64,000 bases of DNA from Candidatus Fimenecus excrementigallinarum (lineage in GTDB: Bacteria; Bacillota; Clostridia; Oscillospirales; Acutalibacteraceae), in the NCBI GenBank assembly GCA_018714805.1, contig DVMW01000036.1, positions 50,409 through 114,408 of the forward strand, written 5' to 3'. Under the pieces are notes generated by a model. It was not told the origin of the DNA. It did not search any database and saw only the letters and a program-made list of their open reading frames with translations. Position 1 is the stretch's first letter, and every line of letters begins with the position of its first letter. Below, in pieces: positions 36,317-48,165 of this stretch. The translations under genes and the position numbers were made by a program.

Positions 36317-36345
36317 AGTATAGCATCCGTCTTGCAGTTTGTCAA
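36317..36345 (-). promoter_or_regulatory. Near-consensus sigma-A promoter for the glutamate synthase operon
   Basis: On the minus strand TTGACA (36345-36340), 17-bp spacer, TATACT (36322-36317). Transcription should begin near 36310, about ten bases before the leader hairpin. Confidence 0.9.
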
Positions 36346-36407
36346 GGAAAAATTGTCATAAGCTGATGCATTCTGCAAGTTTATTAAAATTTCTTGCAAA
36401 ACGGGGG

Positions 36408-36436
36408 TTGACAACGGAAAAAAGCTGGCGTATAAT
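36408..36436 (+). promoter_or_regulatory. Consensus sigma-A promoter for pyrG-purF
   Basis: TTGACA (36408-36413), exactly 17 bp, TATAAT (36431-36436). A perfect match, so expression must be limited downstream, consistent with the leader terminator. Confidence 0.93.
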
Positions 36437-36497
36437 CGCAAATGGTAAGACACGGGCGTCTTTGAGGACTCGGACTCGAAGGCGCTTCTTGCTTTGA

Positions 36498-39646
<3,149 letters not shown>

Positions 39647-39650
39647 AAAA

Positions 39651-39682
39651 GGGGAGAGGCTTGTTTTAAGCCTCTCCCTTGC
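39651..39682. terminator. Bidirectional terminator between purF and the PrsA-like gene
   Basis: GGGAGAGGCTT and AAGCCTCTCCC form an 11-bp stem. The minus strand then reads CCTTTTTT, a clear U-tract for the convergent foldase gene; the plus strand tail is weaker. Confidence 0.88.
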
Positions 39683-39693
39683 GCTTTAAAGGG

Positions 39694-41391
39694 TTAATGG
39701 CTGTAGCTGCTGGAGACGTGGAACTGGATGATAAGGTCCTCCATTTCCGAAGCCGACCAGCGAATCAGCGCGTTGTTCGGCTGGACCTTATAGGTTTCGC
39801 CGGTCATGACGTTTTCGTCAAACGCGGTGAGCTCTTCGTTGGCAAGCGTCGTGCGGACGCTGGTTTTCCACGCTTCCTCATTGTCGTTGCCGACATAGTA
39901 CATGATGTGGTAGCCGTACTCCGTCTCCACAATGCCGCTGTCGCCGGCCTTGCGGGCGGGGTCAAAAATCCAGTCGTTGAACGCCTCGGCCATTTCGCCC
40001 TCCTGCACGTCCTCGTACAGGCCGCCGTTGGTGTTGGAGCCCGTGTCGTCGCTGTTCTCATTGGCCAGGGCGGCGAAATTGTCCTCCGTCGGGTCATCGA
40101 GGAATTTCTGGTAGATTTCCTCCGCCTCGGTATAGTAGGTCTGCTTCTCCGCATCCGTCAGCTCCACCTCGTTGCCGTCCTCGTCGGTCGTCGTGTCGAA
40201 CTGGATAAGGATGTGGCGCACGTCCACGGGCTTGGTCGTGTCCTTGTGCGGCAGGGCGGTCATGTAAACGACCGTGTACCCGCTGTCGGACTCGACCACG
40301 CCGACGTCGCCGACCGCACGGTCGGAAGCGACCAGCCAGTCTTTTAAAGCGTCGCCGTAGGAGGAGGCGAGGGAGGCGGGCGTTACGTCGGTCTGCGTTA
40401 CGCCGGTTTCCGTTGCCGTGTCGTTATAAGCCTGCGCCTGCTCGAGCAGCGTCGCGGCGCTCGTGACCTGTGCGGCGTAGCGGGAGGCTTCGTTTTTCGC
40501 TTCCAGCATCGCGTCCTCGCGCGCCGCCGTCTGCTCCTCGTCGGTCATGTCCTCCGTAATGGCGGAGGTGTCTGCGGAAACGGTAAACAGGCTGACGGAA
40601 ACCAGCGCGTAGTCCGCCGTGTTTTCCGCATATTCGGCGTCAATCTGCTCGTCCGTAACGGCGTCGGTGACTTCTTCGCTCTTCTGCGTCGCATAATTCG
40701 CCGCAAGCTGCTTTTCCTCCATGATTTCGCGCAGCAGCTTTTCATTGACGCCGTTGCCATAGAACTGAACCAGCCAGCGGTTCAGCGAAAAGTCGTTCTG
40801 CTCCGCCGTCGAACGCAGGCTTTCAATCTGTTCGTCAATCTCCGCCTGCTCGTCCTCCGTCAGCGTCAGCCCCGCGTCGCGCGCCATGGCGGCATACGCC
40901 ATATAGGACTGGATGGAGTTGAGCGCGTTGATACGGAAATAATCCGCCCAGGTCGGCGTACCCTCGCCCTCGAAGCCCTCCAGCTCGCCGGTGTATTCCT
41001 GTTCCATCGGCGTCTTGGTCGCGTCGTAGCCGGTCGCCATCACGCCGTAGCCCGAGCCGTACTGGGAATCGTACGATTCGGACTGCTGCTGGACCTGCAT
41101 ATACATATCCATGTAGTAGAAATTGTATTTTGCAACGGAGACCTTTTCCCCGGCAACCGTCGCGGCGGGCAGCAGCTTTTGCGGTACGCCGAAGAAGTCC
41201 AGCACCGCATACAGCGCGCCGAGCACGAGCGCGGCGGCAATTACGATGGTAATAACCTTGCCGATAATGCGGCGCGCCTTGGCCGCCTTGGGGTTCTGTT
41301 TCGCCTTTTTCTTGGCGGCGGCGTCAATGCGCTTTTTCCGCTCCTCGCGGTACAGCTCCGCCTGGCTTTTTTCCGTGTGCTTGTTTTCCAT
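39694..41391 (-). CDS. PrsA/SurA-like parvulin foldase, membrane anchored
   Basis: A 565-residue extracytoplasmic foldase. A basic cytoplasmic N terminus (about 1-40, many Lys/Arg) leads to one membrane segment (about 41-60); no lipobox is seen, so it is anchored rather than a lipoprotein. A SurA-type helical region follows, then a PpiC/rotamase domain with VRHILIQFD and GDSGIVETEYGYHIMYYVG. A second, weaker rotamase-like stretch (VGDVGVVESDSGYTVVYM) precedes it. The ATG at 41391 is preferred since AAAGG is 9 bases upstream; the ATG at 41400 abuts it. It assists folding of exported proteins. Confidence 0.87.
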   Translation of the reverse strand: MENKHTEKSQAELYREERKKRIDAAAKKKAKQNPKAAKARRIIGKVITIVIAAALVLGALYAVLDFFGVPQKLLPAATVAGEKVSVAKYNFYYMDMYMQVQQQSESYDSQYGSGYGVMATGYDATKTPMEQEYTGELEGFEGEGTPTWADYFRINALNSIQSYMAYAAMARDAGLTLTEDEQAEIDEQIESLRSTAEQNDFSLNRWLVQFYGNGVNEKLLREIMEEKQLAANYATQKSEEVTDAVTDEQIDAEYAENTADYALVSVSLFTVSADTSAITEDMTDEEQTAAREDAMLEAKNEASRYAAQVTSAATLLEQAQAYNDTATETGVTQTDVTPASLASSYGDALKDWLVASDRAVGDVGVVESDSGYTVVYMTALPHKDTTKPVDVRHILIQFDTTTDEDGNEVELTDAEKQTYYTEAEEIYQKFLDDPTEDNFAALANENSDDTGSNTNGGLYEDVQEGEMAEAFNDWIFDPARKAGDSGIVETEYGYHIMYYVGNDNEEAWKTSVRTTLANEELTAFDENVMTGETYKVQPNNALIRWSASEMEDLIIQFHVSSSYSH

Positions 41392-41442
41392 AGGTTCCAT
41401 CCTTTACAAGATGATTTTTCGGAAACCCGAATAAACAAAAAC

Positions 41443-41471
41443 ATTTTATACTATTTTGCCAAACTTTACAA
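41443..41471 (-). promoter_or_regulatory. Promoter for the PrsA-like gene
   Basis: On the minus strand TTGTAA (41471-41466), 17-bp spacer, TAAAAT (41448-41443). Confidence 0.6.
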
Positions 41472-41535
41472 GCCAAAATTTCAGAAAAAGCACATCCGTT
41501 GTGCAGAATTTACGATTTGTTCAAACCCGGCGCGG

Positions 41536-43443
41536 TCAGTCGGCGAGGGAAAGCCATTCGGTTTCGCGCGCGTCGATTTGGGCTTCGAGCGCTTCGATTT
41601 CTTCGGTCAGCGCCGACAGCCGCGCATAGTTTACGGCGACCTCGGGCAGCTCGCATTCCGCGCGGAGGGCGTGCAGCCTTTTGTAGCCTTCCTCAATTTC
41701 CTTTTGCAGCTGCGCGGCGCGCGCACGCCGGCGGCGGGCCTCCGCCTTGCTTTTGCGGGCCGCCTCAAACGCCTGCTTTTGCTCGGACGCGGGCTTTTCC
41801 GCGTCGCGCGGCGCAGGCGGCTCTGCTTCACCGCTTTTCGCGGCGAGGTAATCCGCGTATTTCCCGGGATATACCGTTAACGTCTCCGGCTGCAGCTCGG
41901 CTATGGCGGTCGGGACGCTGTTGAGAAAGTACCGGTCGTGCGATACGACCAGCATCGTCCCGTCATAGCGGCGCAGCGCCTCGTCCAGCGCTTCCTTCGC
42001 CGTGTAGTCGAGGTGGTTGGTCGGCTCGTCCAAAATCAGAAAATTGGCGCGCGTAAATTGCAGAATGCAAAAGGCGACCTTGGCGCGGTTTGCCCCGGAA
42101 AGCTCGCGCACACGCTTGAATACGGCGTCGTCGGTAATCAGAAGCCGCGCAAGCGCGCTGCGGATTTCATGCTCGGTCTTTTGCGGAAAACGCTTGTGCA
42201 CGGCCTCGAGCACCGTGTCGTTTAAGGAAAGCCCGCCGAGCTCCTGGTCAAAATAACCCACGCGCACGTTGCCGCCGAGCCGGATTTGGCCGCTAGCCGG
42301 CAGCATTTTTAAAATCGCTTTGAGCAGCGAGCTCTTGCCGACGCCGTTGGGGCCGACAAGCGCAAGCTTTTCGCCCTTGCGCAGGACAAGGTCCAGGCCG
42401 CTGTACAGCTGTTTTCCCGTTTCCCGGTCGCCGACGCGCACGCCGACGCCGCGCAGCTCCAGCACGACCTCGTGCGGCGGATAGTCATAGGGGAAGTCAA
42501 ACTGCGCAGCCGGCATACGCGGGTTCGGCAGCTCGAGCTCCTCTTCCTTCTCCAGCGCCTTCACGCGGGAACCGACGCTGTTTGTGCTGCTCGAGCGCGC
42601 CAGATTTTTCTGCACGTACGCGCGCATGGCAGCAAGCTTTTCCTGCTGCTTCTGATAGGCCTTTTCCAGCGTGCGGACCCGCTCCTCCTTTTGCACAAGA
42701 AAGGCGGAATATCCGCCGCGGTAGCGCACAAGGCGGCCGTTTTCCAGCTCGCAGATGTCCTTGGCGACGCTGTCGAGGAAATACCGGTCGTGCGACACGA
42801 CCAGCACCGCGCCGCGGTAGCTTTGCAGGTAGTTCTCCAGCCAGGAAAGCATTGCAAAGTCCAGGTGGTTGGTCGGCTCGTCGAGCAGCAGGAGCTCCGG
42901 GTTCTGCAAAAGCGTTTTCGCAATGGCGAAGCGAATCTTTTCGCCGCCGCTTAAGCGGGAAACGCGCATTTCCCTGGAAAAGCCGCCAAAGCCGAGGCCG
43001 TTTAACACCGTGTCGATGCGCACGTCCGCCGTATACCCGTCCAGCGCAGCGAATGCGGCGGTCTCCCGGTCGTATGCTGCGGAAAGCGATGCGTACTGCG
43101 CCGAAGCGGGCTCTGTCTTTGCAAGCGCCGCGGAAAGCGCCTGCAGGCGTTCGCGCACGGCGAAGGTCTCACGAAGAGCCGACTCGATTTCCTGCTGCAG
43201 GGTGTTTTCCGTGTCCAGCGCCTCGTTTTGGCGCAGGTACCCGACGCGAAGCCCCTTTTTGCGCTCCGCTTTTCCCTCGTCATAGGAAAGAACACCCGCT
43301 GCAATTTGCAGCAGGGTGCTTTTTCCTGCGCCGTTGACGCCGAGCAAACCGATTCGGTCGTCCTCGCGCACGGCAAGATTTACTTGTTTGAGTACCGGTT
43401 CGTCCAAATAGCTTTTGGAGACCTGTTGTAAATCCAGCAGCAT
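41536..43443 (-). CDS. ABC-F family ATPase
   Basis: A 635-residue soluble protein with two ABC nucleotide-binding domains and no membrane segments, acting on ribosomes. NBD1 has Walker A GVNGAGKST, signature LSGGEK and Walker B LLLLDEPTNHLD; NBD2 has GPNGVGKSS and ILDEPTNHLD. The second signature is LSGANRAKVAF rather than LSGGE, an uncommon change. A charged coiled-coil extension rich in Lys/Arg/Glu fills the last 100 residues, as in Uup/YdiF types. It starts 20 bp after ktrA and may be co-transcribed. Confidence 0.92.
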   Translation of the reverse strand: MLLDLQQVSKSYLDEPVLKQVNLAVREDDRIGLLGVNGAGKSTLLQIAAGVLSYDEGKAERKKGLRVGYLRQNEALDTENTLQQEIESALRETFAVRERLQALSAALAKTEPASAQYASLSAAYDRETAAFAALDGYTADVRIDTVLNGLGFGGFSREMRVSRLSGGEKIRFAIAKTLLQNPELLLLDEPTNHLDFAMLSWLENYLQSYRGAVLVVSHDRYFLDSVAKDICELENGRLVRYRGGYSAFLVQKEERVRTLEKAYQKQQEKLAAMRAYVQKNLARSSSTNSVGSRVKALEKEEELELPNPRMPAAQFDFPYDYPPHEVVLELRGVGVRVGDRETGKQLYSGLDLVLRKGEKLALVGPNGVGKSSLLKAILKMLPASGQIRLGGNVRVGYFDQELGGLSLNDTVLEAVHKRFPQKTEHEIRSALARLLITDDAVFKRVRELSGANRAKVAFCILQFTRANFLILDEPTNHLDYTAKEALDEALRRYDGTMLVVSHDRYFLNSVPTAIAELQPETLTVYPGKYADYLAAKSGEAEPPAPRDAEKPASEQKQAFEAARKSKAEARRRRARAAQLQKEIEEGYKRLHALRAECELPEVAVNYARLSALTEEIEALEAQIDARETEWLSLAD

Positions 43444-43463
43444 AATTTTCTCCGGCGCGGCGT

Positions 43464-44108
43464 TTACCGAAGCAGCCGCTCCACGTCTTCGTTGCGTCCG
43501 AGGACCATCAGCGTTTCGTTTGCCGAAAACACGTGCTCGGGGTTGGGCAGGGGATAGATTTGACCGTCCGCCTTGGTCGCCAGGATGCTGATGTTGTACT
43601 TCGTGCGGACACCCTTTTGCAAAATGGTTTTGCCGACCCAGGACGGGGGCGTCGCAATTTCATAGATGGAGAAATTGCGGTTGAGCTCCATGTAGTCAAA
43701 AATATTGTCGTTGCCGTATTTTACCGCCAGGCGCTCCGCCGTCTCCTTTTCGGTATAGACGACGTCGTCCGCGCCGTTGCGCAGCAGGAATTTGGCGTGT
43801 ACGTCGCGGCTCGCGCGCGAAAGGACGAATCTTGCGCCCAGCTCCTTAAGAAGCGAGGTCGCCTCCAGCGAGCTTTGGAAATTGTCGCCGATGGCGACGA
43901 CGCAAAGGTCAAAATTGTTCACGCCCAGCGACTCCATAAACGCCTCGTTGGTCGCGTCGCCAATCTGCCCGTCCGTAACAAAGGGCAGTACGGCGTTGAC
44001 GCGCTCCTCCGAAATGTCGACGGCCATGACGTCGTTGCCGTGCTCATTGAATTTTTCCGCCATATGGCGGCCGAACCGCCCAAGGCCGATAATCAAAATG
44101 GATTTCAT
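43464..44108 (-). CDS. ktrA: KtrA-type potassium uptake regulatory subunit
   Basis: Cytoplasmic gating ring subunit of a Ktr K+ channel. The 214-residue protein has an N-terminal RCK_N Rossmann domain (GLGRFGRHMAEKF, then the acidic VDISEE end of beta-2) that binds ATP or NAD(H), and a C-terminal RCK_C domain that in Firmicutes KtrA binds c-di-AMP. It follows ktrB by 24 bp on the same strand, and the two form one transporter. Confidence 0.93.
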   Translation of the reverse strand: MKSILIIGLGRFGRHMAEKFNEHGNDVMAVDISEERVNAVLPFVTDGQIGDATNEAFMESLGVNNFDLCVVAIGDNFQSSLEATSLLKELGARFVLSRASRDVHAKFLLRNGADDVVYTEKETAERLAVKYGNDNIFDYMELNRNFSIYEIATPPSWVGKTILQKGVRTKYNISILATKADGQIYPLPNPEHVFSANETLMVLGRNEDVERLLR

Positions 44109-44132
44109 GCGTTTGCTCCTTAAAACAGTAAA

Positions 44133-45479
44133 TTAACCGATATTGATTTTTTCGACAGGGTACTTGGAAGGCGTCGCGCCGTGCTGCCCGTGGAAGGCCA
44201 GCAGCAGCGTAATGCCGCCGACGCGGCCGAAGAACATCATCGCGATAAGCACCAGAAGCGAGGGGACCGAGAGCGACGGCGTAATGCCGAGCGTCAGACC
44301 GACGGTGCCGAGCGCCGACGCCACCTCGAAAAAGGATTCCTTAATGGAGACCGGGTCGAAGGCGCAAACCAGCGTCCCGCCGATGAAAAACAGCAGCATA
44401 TACATCGCCGATACGCTGACGATTTGCAGCATGGCGTCCTCGCCCATGCGCCGGTGAAACAGCTCGACCGTTTTGCGGCGGCGCAGGACGGAAAACATTC
44501 CCGCGAACCAGGTCGCGAGCGTCGTCGTTTTCAAGCCGCCCGCCGTGGAGCTCGGTGAACCGCCGACAAGCATCAGAAAGATGGAAACGATGATTGTCGC
44601 GTCGGAAAGCAGGCCGTAGTCCACGGAATTGAAGCCGGCGGTGCGCGGCGTAATGGTCTGGAACAGCATGGACAGCATATATTCGCCGACGCCGTTTTCG
44701 TGCAGCTCCTTTGTGTTGCGCTCAAAGACCAGCATCAGTAAAAAGGGTATCAGGATAAGCAAAAAGGTTGTCAGCAGCACCACCTTGGTGTGCAGCTTGT
44801 AGCGGCGGATGCGCTGCCGGTTTTGCAGGATGTCGTACCAGACAAAAAAGCCGAGACCGCCAATCACGATAAGCCCGCAGATGGTCAGGCTCACAATCGG
44901 GTCGCCGGCGTAAGCGGTCAGCGAGGAAAACGGCGCTTCGCCGCCCATCAGGTCAAAGCCGGCGTTGCAGAACGCCGAGACCGCGTGGAACACCGCAAAA
45001 TACAGGCCCTTCCAAAAGCCGAACTGCGGGCAGAAGCGGATGGCGAGCAACAGCGCGCCCGCCCCCTCAAAGACAGCCGTCCCGAGGAGGATGAAGCGCG
45101 TCATGCGGACAATGCCGCCAATCTGGTTCGCGCCGACGTCCTCCTGCATGGTGAACCGGCCGCGCAGGCCGATTTTGCGCTTGGTAAAGGAAAGTGCGGA
45201 AATGGCCAGCGTCATAAAGCCGATGCCGCCGACCTGAATCATCATAAGGATGACAATCTGCCCAAACAGCGTCCAATGCGTATAGGTGTCATAGACAATC
45301 AGGCCCGTAACGCAGGTCGCCGACGTCGCGGTGAACAGGGTGTCGTGGAACGGCGTCCACGTTCCCGCCCGCGAGGAAATGGGCAGACACAAAAGCAGCG
45401 CGCCGGTCAGAATGATAAGAAAATAACCGAGCACGACAACACGCAGAGGGGAAAGCGCCCGCGTGATCTTTCGTTTCAT
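44133..45479 (-). CDS. ktrB: KtrB-type potassium channel subunit
   Basis: Membrane subunit of the Ktr/Trk K+ uptake system, 448 residues. Four pore regions with conserved glycines are visible: TSATCVTGL, VSAFCNAGFD, TPRTAGFNS and SALGTVGLT, each between hydrophobic hairpins. The second membrane stretch MIQVGGIGFMT is typical. AGGGAGAAC precedes the ATG. Uptake is usually Na+-dependent in this family. Confidence 0.95.
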   Translation of the reverse strand: MKRKITRALSPLRVVVLGYFLIILTGALLLCLPISSRAGTWTPFHDTLFTATSATCVTGLIVYDTYTHWTLFGQIVILMMIQVGGIGFMTLAISALSFTKRKIGLRGRFTMQEDVGANQIGGIVRMTRFILLGTAVFEGAGALLLAIRFCPQFGFWKGLYFAVFHAVSAFCNAGFDLMGGEAPFSSLTAYAGDPIVSLTICGLIVIGGLGFFVWYDILQNRQRIRRYKLHTKVVLLTTFLLILIPFLLMLVFERNTKELHENGVGEYMLSMLFQTITPRTAGFNSVDYGLLSDATIIVSIFLMLVGGSPSSTAGGLKTTTLATWFAGMFSVLRRRKTVELFHRRMGEDAMLQIVSVSAMYMLLFFIGGTLVCAFDPVSIKESFFEVASALGTVGLTLGITPSLSVPSLLVLIAMMFFGRVGGITLLLAFHGQHGATPSKYPVEKINIG

Positions 45480-45542
45480 GAAGTTGTTCTCCCTAATTCT
45501 TTTGTAAGGTTATTTATATGGAAAAAAGGCGGGCAGAACGCC

Positions 45543-46010
45543 TTACTTTTGCAATGGTTCGGTGTGTCGGCGGCGCACGGCGGCCGCTGCCGCTGCGGCA
45601 ACGCGCATGACGGACGAAATCAGGATAATGCCGGCGGCAAGCGCCAGCGCCACGCGCAGGGTGTACGCGGCGGTCGGAAAGAATTCCGCCCAGTTGCCCG
45701 CAATGGCGTACTGCATGGTGTTATAAAGTGCGCCTCCGGGAATCAGGGGAATCATGCCGGGCACCAGGAAGGAGGTCGTCGGCGTCTTTTTGACGCGCGC
45801 AAAAACCTCGGCATAAATGCTCACGCAAACCGAAGCGTAAAAGCAGAGCATCGGCCCTTCCGTCAGCCACTGCGCAAGCAGCAGGTACACGCCCCAGGAA
45901 AGCAGCCCGCCGAATCCGGCGATGAGCAGCTTTGTGCGGCGGACGTTGAACAGGACGGAAAAGCCCAGAGAACCGAGGAAAGCGGTGACAAGCTGTACGG
46001 CGTAGGTCAT
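45543..46010 (-). CDS. ThrE-type threonine/serine exporter, small membrane subunit
   Basis: A 155-residue membrane protein of the ThrE_2 family, with about five hydrophobic segments. It corresponds to the C-terminal half of single-chain ThrE exporters. The segment PGMIPLIPGGALY is the family signature. The ATG at 46010 overlaps the end of the larger subunit gene (ATGA). Together they likely export small amino acids; substrate is inferred from family. Confidence 0.87.
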   Translation of the reverse strand: MTYAVQLVTAFLGSLGFSVLFNVRRTKLLIAGFGGLLSWGVYLLLAQWLTEGPMLCFYASVCVSIYAEVFARVKKTPTTSFLVPGMIPLIPGGALYNTMQYAIAGNWAEFFPTAAYTLRVALALAAGIILISSVMRVAAAAAAAVRRRHTEPLQK

Positions 46011-46768
46011 GGCAGCAGCCTCCCGCAGAGCAGCGCGGCAATGCTGTAGCCGGCGGCGATGGCAAGCGCAATGACGACCGCCTCGCAGAACCGCAAAATG
46101 CCGGCGATGATGTCGCCGCTGATGATGTCCCGGATGGCGTTCGTCATGCCGATGCCGGGAATCAGCAGCATGATGTTGCCGATGATAATGCTGTCCGGCT
46201 GCGCGCCGAACCCGGCCGCGGTGCATAAAAACGCCAGCAGGCTCACGAAAAAGGAGTGCACAACATTGGCAAAGACCTGATTGACGCCGGTTTTCTGCAT
46301 CAGCAGGACGACGAATTTCAGCAGGAGCCCAATCAGCGCCGAGGCGGCGGCCTCAGGCGCCGACCCGCCGAAAAAGAGCGTAAAAGAACCCGCTATTACG
46401 GCAAAGGCGAGCGCCTGCACCAAAACGGGATATGGTCTGTTCTGTAAAATTTCGGCAAGCGCGCTTTTCATTTCGGAAAGCGGCGGCTTTTTTTCGCAGA
46501 TGCGCCGGGAAAGCCCGTTGAGGGCGTGAAGCCTGTCGAGGTCCGTCGAATAGCCGCGAATCCGGCGCGTTTGCGTTAAGGTTTTTCCTTCTGCGTCCGT
46601 GACGGTGACGACAATGGAAGAGGTGATGGTGAACACGTCCACCCGCTGCAGGGCGTACGCGGAAAGCATCCGTCGCATGGAATCCTCCACGCGGCCGACC
46701 TCCGCGCCGCTGATGAGCATTTCTTCGCCGATATCGAGCGTTGCCGAAAGCAGCTTTTCCGTCTCCAA
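46007..46768 (-). CDS. ThrE-type threonine/serine exporter, large subunit
   Basis: A 253-residue ThrE family protein: a soluble N-terminal domain (about 1-115) with GEEMLISGAEVGRVEDSMRRM and a C-terminal five-helix membrane part with LLIPGIGMTNAIRDIISGD. The start is a TTG at 46768, with GGGAGGTG 7 bases upstream; longer in-frame extensions run antisense through the mutase gene and are not coding. It forms a two-gene unit with the small subunit. Confidence 0.88.
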   Translation of the reverse strand: METEKLLSATLDIGEEMLISGAEVGRVEDSMRRMLSAYALQRVDVFTITSSIVVTVTDAEGKTLTQTRRIRGYSTDLDRLHALNGLSRRICEKKPPLSEMKSALAEILQNRPYPVLVQALAFAVIAGSFTLFFGGSAPEAAASALIGLLLKFVVLLMQKTGVNQVFANVVHSFFVSLLAFLCTAAGFGAQPDSIIIGNIMLLIPGIGMTNAIRDIISGDIIAGILRFCEAVVIALAIAAGYSIAALLCGRLLP

Positions 46769-46835
46769 ACGTCCGTCACCTCCCGCGAGCACAATATAGC
46801 ACAAACCCGCCTTAAAATCTACTGTTTTTTTCAAA

Positions 46836-46864
46836 AATATCAAAATCTTTTTCGCGTCTGTCAA
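46836..46864 (-). promoter_or_regulatory. Candidate promoter for the ThrE gene pair
   Basis: On the minus strand TTGACA (46864-46859), 17-bp spacer, GATATT (46841-46836), about 68 bp before the TTG start. Confidence 0.5.
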
Positions 46865-46984
46865 ACGAATTTTCGAAACTTTCGCCTTTCTCTTTCCTTT
46901 TTGGAAAATAAATGGTATACTAAAAAAAATTGAGGGTTTCGGTACGCTGCAAACCGGCGGCTTACCGACGGACGGGAGCGAAAT

Positions 46985-48085
46985 ATGGATAAGCATTACG
47001 ATTATCTGATTGTCGGCTGCGGCCTGTTCGGCGCGGTGTTCGCGCACGAGGCGAAGCAGGCGGGGAAGTCCGTCCTGCTGCTGGAAAAGCGCGGCCATAT
47101 CGGCGGCAATATTTATACGGAGACGGTTGAGGGGATTGACGTGCACCGCTACGGGGCGCATATTTTCCACACGAGCAGCAAGCGCGTCTGGGCGTATGTG
47201 AACCGCTTTTCGGAATTCAACAACTTTGTCAATTCGCCCATCGCGAATTTTCACGGCGAGATTTACAATATGCCGTTTAATATGAATACGTTTTCCAAAA
47301 TGTTCGGCGTCGCAACCCCCGCCGAAGCGCGCGAGGTTATCGAAAGCCAGCGCGCGGAAATTGCCGGCGAGCCGAAAAATCTGGAGGAGCAGGCCATAAA
47401 GCTTGTCGGCCGCGAGGTGTATACGAAGCTTGTCAAGGGCTATACCGAAAAGCAGTGGGGGCGCGACTGCGCTTCGCTGCCGGCGTTTATCATCCGCCGG
47501 CTTCCCGTGCGCTATACCTATGACAACAACTATTTCAACGACCCCTACCAGGGCATTCCCGTCGGCGGGTATACGGCGCTTGTCGAAAAGCTTTTGGAGG
47601 GCTGCGAGGTCCGTTTGCACACAGACTTCTTCGACGACCGCGCGGGCTTTTCGGCGCTTGCGGACAAGGTGCTTTATACCGGCATGATTGACGCGTACTA
47701 TGACTACGTGTACGGCGCGCTCGGCTACCGCAGCCTGCGCTTTGAGACCGAAACGCTCGACTGCGACAATTACCAGGGCGTGGCCGTCGTCAACTATACG
47801 GCGCGGGAGGTGCCGTATACGCGCGTCATTGAGCATAAGCACTTTGCGTTCGGCACGCAGCCGAAAACCGTCGTCACGCGCGAATATCCGGCCGACTGGG
47901 CGCCGGGGCTTGAGCCGTACTATCCAATCAACGACGCGGAAAACAACGCCCTGTATGCAAAATATGCGGCGCTTGCCGAACGGGAGCAGAACGTCCTGTT
48001 CGGGGGGCGGCTTGCGCAGTATAAATATTATGATATGGACAAATGCGTGGAGGCGGCGCTCGCGCTGTGCGAAAAGGAGCTGTAA
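46985..48085 (+). CDS. glf: UDP-galactopyranose mutase
   Basis: Flavoenzyme interconverting UDP-galactopyranose and UDP-galactofuranose for cell-surface glycans. The 366-residue protein begins with the FAD-binding DYLIVGCGLFGAVFA and GGNIYTE, and has the active-site region with HRYGAHIFHT, FNMNTF and KGYTEKQWG. The C-terminal FGGRLAQYKYYDMD is typical. GGGAGCG precedes the ATG. A glycosyltransferase follows behind a separate promoter, which suggests a small surface-polysaccharide locus. Confidence 0.97.
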   Translation: MDKHYDYLIVGCGLFGAVFAHEAKQAGKSVLLLEKRGHIGGNIYTETVEGIDVHRYGAHIFHTSSKRVWAYVNRFSEFNNFVNSPIANFHGEIYNMPFNMNTFSKMFGVATPAEAREVIESQRAEIAGEPKNLEEQAIKLVGREVYTKLVKGYTEKQWGRDCASLPAFIIRRLPVRYTYDNNYFNDPYQGIPVGGYTALVEKLLEGCEVRLHTDFFDDRAGFSALADKVLYTGMIDAYYDYVYGALGYRSLRFETETLDCDNYQGVAVVNYTAREVPYTRVIEHKHFAFGTQPKTVVTREYPADWAPGLEPYYPINDAENNALYAKYAALAEREQNVLFGGRLAQYKYYDMDKCVEAALALCEKEL

Positions 48086-48091
48086 AACCTC

Positions 48092-48120
48092 TTGCGGCGG
48101 CCCGTTTCCCGTGATACAAT
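48092..48120 (+). promoter_or_regulatory. Promoter for the glycosyltransferase gene
   Basis: TTGCGG (48092-48097), 17-bp spacer, TACAAT (48115-48120). Confidence 0.55.
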
Positions 48121-48165
48121 GACTGCGAACCGGCGGCTTTGACGCCGGGAAAGGAGACAATGCCT

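Noticed and set aside
46769..48160. Long N-terminal extension of the ThrE frame across the mutase gene
   Set aside because: It reads antisense through glf. TTG at 46768 has GGGAGGTG upstream and gives a normal ThrE length.
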